Source of the DNA: Pelagibacterales bacterium SAG-MED50
GTDB lineage: Bacteria > Pseudomonadota > Alphaproteobacteria > Pelagibacterales > Pelagibacteraceae
Reading direction: 5' to 3'
Assembly: GCA_014653385.1 (NCBI GenBank)
Contig: JACWER010000005.1
Coordinates: 1 to 64,000, forward strand
Length of the DNA: 64,000 bases
The translations under genes were made by a program, and so were the position numbers. Positions 59,932 through 64,000 of this stretch are shown here, piece after piece; positions within the stretch are counted from its first letter, which is position 1; each line of letters opens with the position of its first letter. The notes under the pieces were generated by a model. That model was not told where the DNA came from. It saw only the letters and a list, made by a program, of their open reading frames with translations, and did no database searches.

Positions 59932-60881
59932 TATCTATTTGGAGTATCGGTCACAATCATTTGATCTTTCACTTTTTCTCTTAAGTAAATATAAATTCCT
60001 GCACCTATAATTATTGAAACACCAAAGAAAGTTCTTGTTGTGGGAATATTATCAAATAGCACATAGCCAATAATTATTGACCAAATTATCAAAGAATATT
60101 CATACAATGAAATAACAGAAGGAGACGCTATACTGTATGCATTAAATACACAAAAAAATGCCAGTGCCCCAATAAATCCCATTAAAATAATAATTGGCCA
60201 TGCATAAGTCGGATTTGAAAACCATTCTCTAAAAATAAATTGAAATGTTGGGTCAGCTGAAGTGTTAAACTGACCGTCGCCAGTGAAAATAAAGAATAAA
60301 ATACTTATTATAGTTGCACCAAAGTACAAGTGCAGCATCTGTGTATAAGAATTATCTTTATCAGAAGTGTATTTTGTAATTGTCATTGATATTGAATAGC
60401 ATAACGCACAAGCAATAGGTGCTAACTTCTTATAATCAAATTCATTAAAATCTGGATTTAAAACGATAAATACACCAATAAAACCTGCAGAGATTGCTAG
60501 CCATCTTCTAATTCCAACTTTTTCTTTTAAAAAGATTATTGCTAAAATTGAAACAAAAAAAGGGCTAGAGAAAAATAGAGCGTTTGCCATTGCAAGGGAC
60601 ATATATGTTAAAGAAATATAAAAAAAACTAAAACCAAAGAAAAAACATATAATTCTTAAAGTTGTTAAAAAAGGGTAATGAGTTTTAAAATCAATCCTCT
60701 GTTTTGTAAATTTCATATAACAAAACAAAAAAAAAGCTGCAGTTAATGTTCTTCCTAAATACAATTCATACAAAGCAGTGTCTTCGTAAATAAATTTAAT
60801 TAAGGCATCTTGAATTGAAAAAACAACCATTCCAATTAAAATAAAAAGAATACCTTTAGTATTATTCTGTGAAGTTCTCAT
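59931..60881 (-). CDS. EamA-family permease
   Basis: 316 residues, ten predicted membrane helices, two EamA repeats. It overlaps the GMC gene by 4 bp upstream and the oxygenase by 1 bp downstream, so it shares their transcript and probably their substrate. Confidence 0.88.
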   Translation of the reverse strand: MRTSQNNTKGILFILIGMVVFSIQDALIKFIYEDTALYELYLGRTLTAAFFLFCYMKFTKQRIDFKTHYPFLTTLRIICFFFGFSFFYISLTYMSLAMANALFFSSPFFVSILAIIFLKEKVGIRRWLAISAGFIGVFIVLNPDFNEFDYKKLAPIACALCYSISMTITKYTSDKDNSYTQMLHLYFGATIISILFFIFTGDGQFNTSADPTFQFIFREWFSNPTYAWPIIILMGFIGALAFFCVFNAYSIASPSVISLYEYSLIIWSIIIGYVLFDNIPTTRTFFGVSIIIGAGIYIYLREKVKDQMIVTDTPNR

Positions 60882-62461
60882 GAATTAAGAATAAAATCAG
60901 AAGCTCTTTCACCAATCATTAGAGTGGGAGCATTTAAATTTCCACTTGTTATTTCAGGCATTACAGATGCATCTGCAACTCTAATATTTTGTAACCCATG
61001 AATTTTTAATTTTTCATCAACAACAGCCATCTCATCTGTACCCATTTTTAGAGTACAAGAAGGATGATACGCAGTTTCTGATTTAGATCTAATATATTCC
61101 TCTATTTCTTCATCAGTTTCAGCATTTTCTCCAGGACCTATTTCTTTACCTGCAAATGGTTGCATAGAAGCTTGACTTAATATTTTTCTTGCAACACGAA
61201 TACATTTAATTGTTTCTTTAAGGTCATAATCATTTTCTAGATAATTAAATTGTATTTTTGGATGATCATAAGGATTTGAACTGTTCAAAGTTACAAAACC
61301 TCTGCTTTTTGGTTGGTTTAAACTAGCATGCAATTGATATCCATGTCGATCAGGATCTACAGTACCATGGTCAATTACAAAAGATGGAAAAAAATGGAAT
61401 TGAATATTTGGATATTCTTTATCTTCTGAAGATTTACAAAATCCACCAGCTTCTAAAAATGAAGTTGAGCAGGGTCCAGTTCTATTTAAAAACCATTGAA
61501 TACCAACTCTAACCATATTTATTTTATTAATATACGAGTATAAAGTATCAGATGTTTTGCATTCTTGTTGGATATAGGTTTCAAGATGATCTTGAAGATT
61601 TTTTCCAACACCTTTTAGATCATGGACAACATCAATATTTTTTTCTTTTAAGTGTTCACCAGGCCCAACTCCGGAGACCATAAGTAATTGAGGTGAATTT
61701 ATTGATCCACCACTTAAGATAATTTCTTTGTTTGCATAAATTTTTTTTATCTTATTTTTTATCTTAACTTCAACACCTATGGCTTTTTTTCCATCAAAAA
61801 TTATTTTTTCAACAAAAGACTCACTAAAAACTTTTAAATTAGGTTTTTTTCTTACAGGATTTAGATAATATTTTGATGCACTTGCCCTTTCTCCTTTATG
61901 AATAGTAACATCATACATACCAAAACCTTCCTGATCTTTGCCATTCATATCTTCATTTATTTTATGACCAGCTTCTTGAGCTGAATTTAAAAAAGCTTTA
62001 AATAAAGGGTTTTTATTTTTAGATTGATTGATTGGTAGAATACCACTTCCACCTCTATATTCATTTTCACCCCCAGACCAAGTTTCAATTTTTTTAAAAA
62101 AAGGTAGCACCTTTTCGTAACTCCAATCTTTAAGTCCAAATGAAGCCCATCTTTGATAATCATTTTTATTTCCTCTAACATAAACCATTCCATTATGTGC
62201 TGAGCAACCACCAATCATTTTACCCCTAGGACAATAAATTTTTCTGTTATTTAGATGAGGTTCAGGTTCTGAATAATATTTATAATTATATTTTGGATCA
62301 TGCATTGTATAAAGTAGTGCAAGAGGCATGTTTACTTTCCAGATATCACTGTTCTTACCTGCCTCAAAAATTGCAACATTATTTTTTGGATCTTCTGATA
62401 ATCTATTAGCTAATACACACCCAGCAGTACCAGCACCAATTATTAAATAATCAAATTTCAT
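60878..62461 (-). CDS. GMC-family flavoprotein oxidoreductase (choline dehydrogenase-like)
   Basis: 527 residues. The FAD motif GAGTAGCVLANRL is at about 8-20, GMC signature 1 PRGKMIGGCSAHNGM near 80, signature 2 GSINSPQLLMVSGVGP near 255. The active-site His is in AYHPSCTLKMG near 465 and the second residue is in SGNLNAPTLMIGE. It oxidises an alcohol. BetA is the nearest familiar enzyme, but no betB or bet regulator adjoins it, so choline is not assured. Confidence 0.93.
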   Translation of the reverse strand: MKFDYLIIGAGTAGCVLANRLSEDPKNNVAIFEAGKNSDIWKVNMPLALLYTMHDPKYNYKYYSEPEPHLNNRKIYCPRGKMIGGCSAHNGMVYVRGNKNDYQRWASFGLKDWSYEKVLPFFKKIETWSGGENEYRGGSGILPINQSKNKNPLFKAFLNSAQEAGHKINEDMNGKDQEGFGMYDVTIHKGERASASKYYLNPVRKKPNLKVFSESFVEKIIFDGKKAIGVEVKIKNKIKKIYANKEIILSGGSINSPQLLMVSGVGPGEHLKEKNIDVVHDLKGVGKNLQDHLETYIQQECKTSDTLYSYINKINMVRVGIQWFLNRTGPCSTSFLEAGGFCKSSEDKEYPNIQFHFFPSFVIDHGTVDPDRHGYQLHASLNQPKSRGFVTLNSSNPYDHPKIQFNYLENDYDLKETIKCIRVARKILSQASMQPFAGKEIGPGENAETDEEIEEYIRSKSETAYHPSCTLKMGTDEMAVVDEKLKIHGLQNIRVADASVMPEITSGNLNAPTLMIGERASDFILNS

Positions 62462-62506
62462 AATAGTTTAAAATTTATATTAATTTTTTAATAATTTAAA
62501 TTAAAC

Positions 62507-63340
62507 TTATTGAGGATGGTCACCTTCAATAGCAATACGGTCCATTATTCTTTCATACCCTAGACCTCTTCCTGGAAAAAAATCTGCAATAGCATAATGG
62601 ATGACACTTCTGTTGTCCCAGATAGCAACTGTATTTTCTGTCCAACTAAATCTACAAGTTAAATCTAATCTTGCCTGATGTTCAAAAATTTCTTTTAATA
62701 TTTGATCACTTTCTTCTTTTTCCAATCCAATAATTTGTTTTGTATAAGTCCAATTAACATATAAAATTTTCTTACCTGTTTCAGGATGAGTTCTTACTAC
62801 TGGGTGTTCATTAGAATAAGAATCGTAGTTTCTTTTTTCATTGCCTTCCATGTACTTATAATTATCAATAAAAAACTCTGCCCCAAGTGAACTATGAACT
62901 GCTTTTTTGTTTGCTATTTTATTTTGAATTTTAGGATCTAGTGTTTCCCATGCTAATTCCATATTTGAAAAACATGTGTCACCACCTACAGGAGGAATTT
63001 TTACTGATTTCAATATTACAGCTTTAGTAGGCTTAGAATTATAACTTACATCACTATGCCAATTTTCTCCCCATTGGTTTTTTTCTTCTTTACCTTTTAT
63101 AATTCTCACAATTTCTGGATGGTCTTTTAAACCTTTAACATAAGCATGAGTTTCTAGAGGCCCAAATTTTTCAGCAAGTGCAATTTGTTGATTATTTGTT
63201 ATAGGCTGATCTCTAAAAAAAATTACTTTATGTTCCAACAATAAATCATTTATCTTTTTAAAATTTTGATCAGATATATCTGTTAAATCAATTCCTTCAA
63301 TTTCTGCACCTAATGCACCAGATAGTAATTTGACATTCAT
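62507..63340 (-). CDS. TauD/TfdA-family 2-oxoglutarate dioxygenase
   Basis: 277 residues from ATG 63340 (MNVKLLSGALGAEIEGIDL). The frame extends to 63406, but that start would overlap the divergent SMR gene. Iron ligands are the His and Asp of NWHSDVSYN near 97 and the distal His of VIHYAIADF near 250, with the Arg of YERIMDR. It matches the taurine dioxygenase family well. Taurine itself is a guess, as no tauABC genes are in the window. Confidence 0.92.
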   Translation of the reverse strand: MNVKLLSGALGAEIEGIDLTDISDQNFKKINDLLLEHKVIFFRDQPITNNQQIALAEKFGPLETHAYVKGLKDHPEIVRIIKGKEEKNQWGENWHSDVSYNSKPTKAVILKSVKIPPVGGDTCFSNMELAWETLDPKIQNKIANKKAVHSSLGAEFFIDNYKYMEGNEKRNYDSYSNEHPVVRTHPETGKKILYVNWTYTKQIIGLEKEESDQILKEIFEHQARLDLTCRFSWTENTVAIWDNRSVIHYAIADFFPGRGLGYERIMDRIAIEGDHPQ

Positions 63341-63391
63341 CAAGGATAATTTATCGGTAGAATTTTGGTTTGTCAAAATGTATAACAAGGA

Positions 63392-63724
63392 ATGACATTG
63401 ACACAAGCTTATCTATTATTAGCAGTCGCAATTGCAGGAGAAATAATTTCTACAGGAACTTTAAAAGCCACAGATGGCTTTACTAAATGGATACCTTCAC
63501 TGATCTGTATTTTAGCTATAGCCATATGCATGTATACGTTATCTCATGCAATGAAAATTCTTCCAATTGGTATAACTTATGCAACATGGTCAGGTGTAGG
63601 AATAGTAGCTTTGTCTTTAATAGGAATTTTTAAATATAAACAAATTCCAAATCTTGCAACTACCATAGGTCTAGTTTTTATAATTATTGGTGTGATAATA
63701 GTAAATACTATGAACGATGCATAA
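63392..63724 (+). CDS. Small multidrug resistance (SMR) family transporter
   Basis: 110 residues and four membrane helices, acting as a dimer. The essential membrane Glu is Glu17 in AIAGEIIS, and GITYATWSGVGIV near 78 is the conserved segment of helix 3. Relatives export quaternary cations or guanidinium. It is divergent from the TauD-type gene with 51 bp between them. Confidence 0.9.
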   Translation: MTLTQAYLLLAVAIAGEIISTGTLKATDGFTKWIPSLICILAIAICMYTLSHAMKILPIGITYATWSGVGIVALSLIGIFKYKQIPNLATTIGLVFIIIGVIIVNTMNDA

Positions 63725-63728
63725 ATAT

Positions 63729-64000
63729 CTATTTTTTTAATTTTGAAGAAAATTTCAAATTATCATTTTTAAAAGTACTATTATTTTTTGAGATAAATTC
63801 ATCCATAATTTTTATTTTTTCATTTTCAAATTCAGCTACTTTTCTTAAATCTAAATTAATATATAAAGCTAAAACCTCAGTTGTTGCAGATAAAACATTT
63901 TTGCTTTTTTCATACATTTCCAATTTATAGTGCAATCTTTTTTTATCATGATCACAATATGAAAGATAAACATCTACATTATCATCTTCTTTGACTTCGT
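63729..64000 (-). CDS. Acyl-CoA thioesterase-like protein (4HBT fold), N-terminal part beyond window
   Basis: On the - strand the frame is open from the right edge to its stop at 63729, giving 89 codons plus the stop. The stretch LHYKLEMYEKSKNVLSATTE and LYINLDLRKVAEF match the last strands of hotdog thioesterases, which cleave acyl-CoA. The active-site region is outside the window. It is convergent with the SMR gene (4 bp between stops). Confidence 0.65.
   Translation of the reverse strand, partial: EVKEDDNVDVYLSYCDHDKKRLHYKLEMYEKSKNVLSATTEVLALYINLDLRKVAEFENEKIKIMDEFISKNNSTFKNDNLKFSSKLKK

Noticed and set aside
63341-63406. Longer start of the TauD-type gene
   Set aside because: The extra 22 residues (Cys-His-rich) do not match the family and would overlap the SMR gene start on the other strand.

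Overview
The window is about 30% G+C with very short gaps, many start/stop overlaps and weak Shine-Dalgarno sites. It carries a circularly permuted two-piece tmRNA gene, which is typical of Alphaproteobacteria. Together with its streamlined gene order and many amino-acid transporters, this points to a SAR11 (Pelagibacterales) marine alphaproteobacterium. The species assignment is inference; no rRNA or tRNA gene lies in the window. No stretch longer than 300 bases lacks a gene.

Layout. 1-7406 is core: a polyprenyl diphosphate synthase (cut by the left edge, - strand), an S49 peptidase with a reading-frame break, glyQ-glyS and ppdK. 7415-9189 is a small island bounded by a 25-bp imperfect direct repeat. 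It holds the C-terminal remnant of a tyrosine recombinase and a zinc-ribbon methyltransferase, and it sits at the 3' end of ssrA (9177-9434, - strand). 9477-15774 holds thyX, mrp/apbC, hflK-hflC-DUF2065-degP and miaA. 15823-19182 is ilvB-ilvH-ilvC, 19265-24477 a peptide-type ABC importer, 24579-26150 leuA, and 26152-31580 the cell-shape operon mreBCD-mrdA-mrdB.

31651-37262 is a run of accessory metabolic genes: a DadA-like oxidase with a frame break at an A AAA AAG heptamer, an EamA permease, a 2-hydroxyacid dehydrogenase, a histone-deacetylase-like amidohydrolase, msrB and a DUF1479 oxygenase. 37263-37817 is grxC and a DUF2805 protein (- strand). A LysE-type exporter with a structured leader follows. 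38640-44443 is a complete branched-chain amino-acid-type importer joined to azlCD exporter genes. 44484-46196 holds a glutarate hydroxylase (CsiD/GlaH) and a ProC-like reductase. 46202-50076 is a second Liv-type importer (GFHM) whose likely binding protein is convergent at 50341-51567, behind a bidirectional terminator.

51640-58855 (- strand) is a tight seven-gene operon: LLM flavin monooxygenase, ThDP enzyme, methyltransferase, DUF1185 protein, alpha/beta hydrolase, aldehyde dehydrogenase, EamA permease. It looks like one unassigned catabolic pathway and is the best candidate here for an undescribed system. 58963-63340 adds two Fe(II)/2-oxoglutarate oxygenases, another EamA permease and a GMC oxidoreductase. 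An SMR efflux protein and a thioesterase cut by the right edge close the window.
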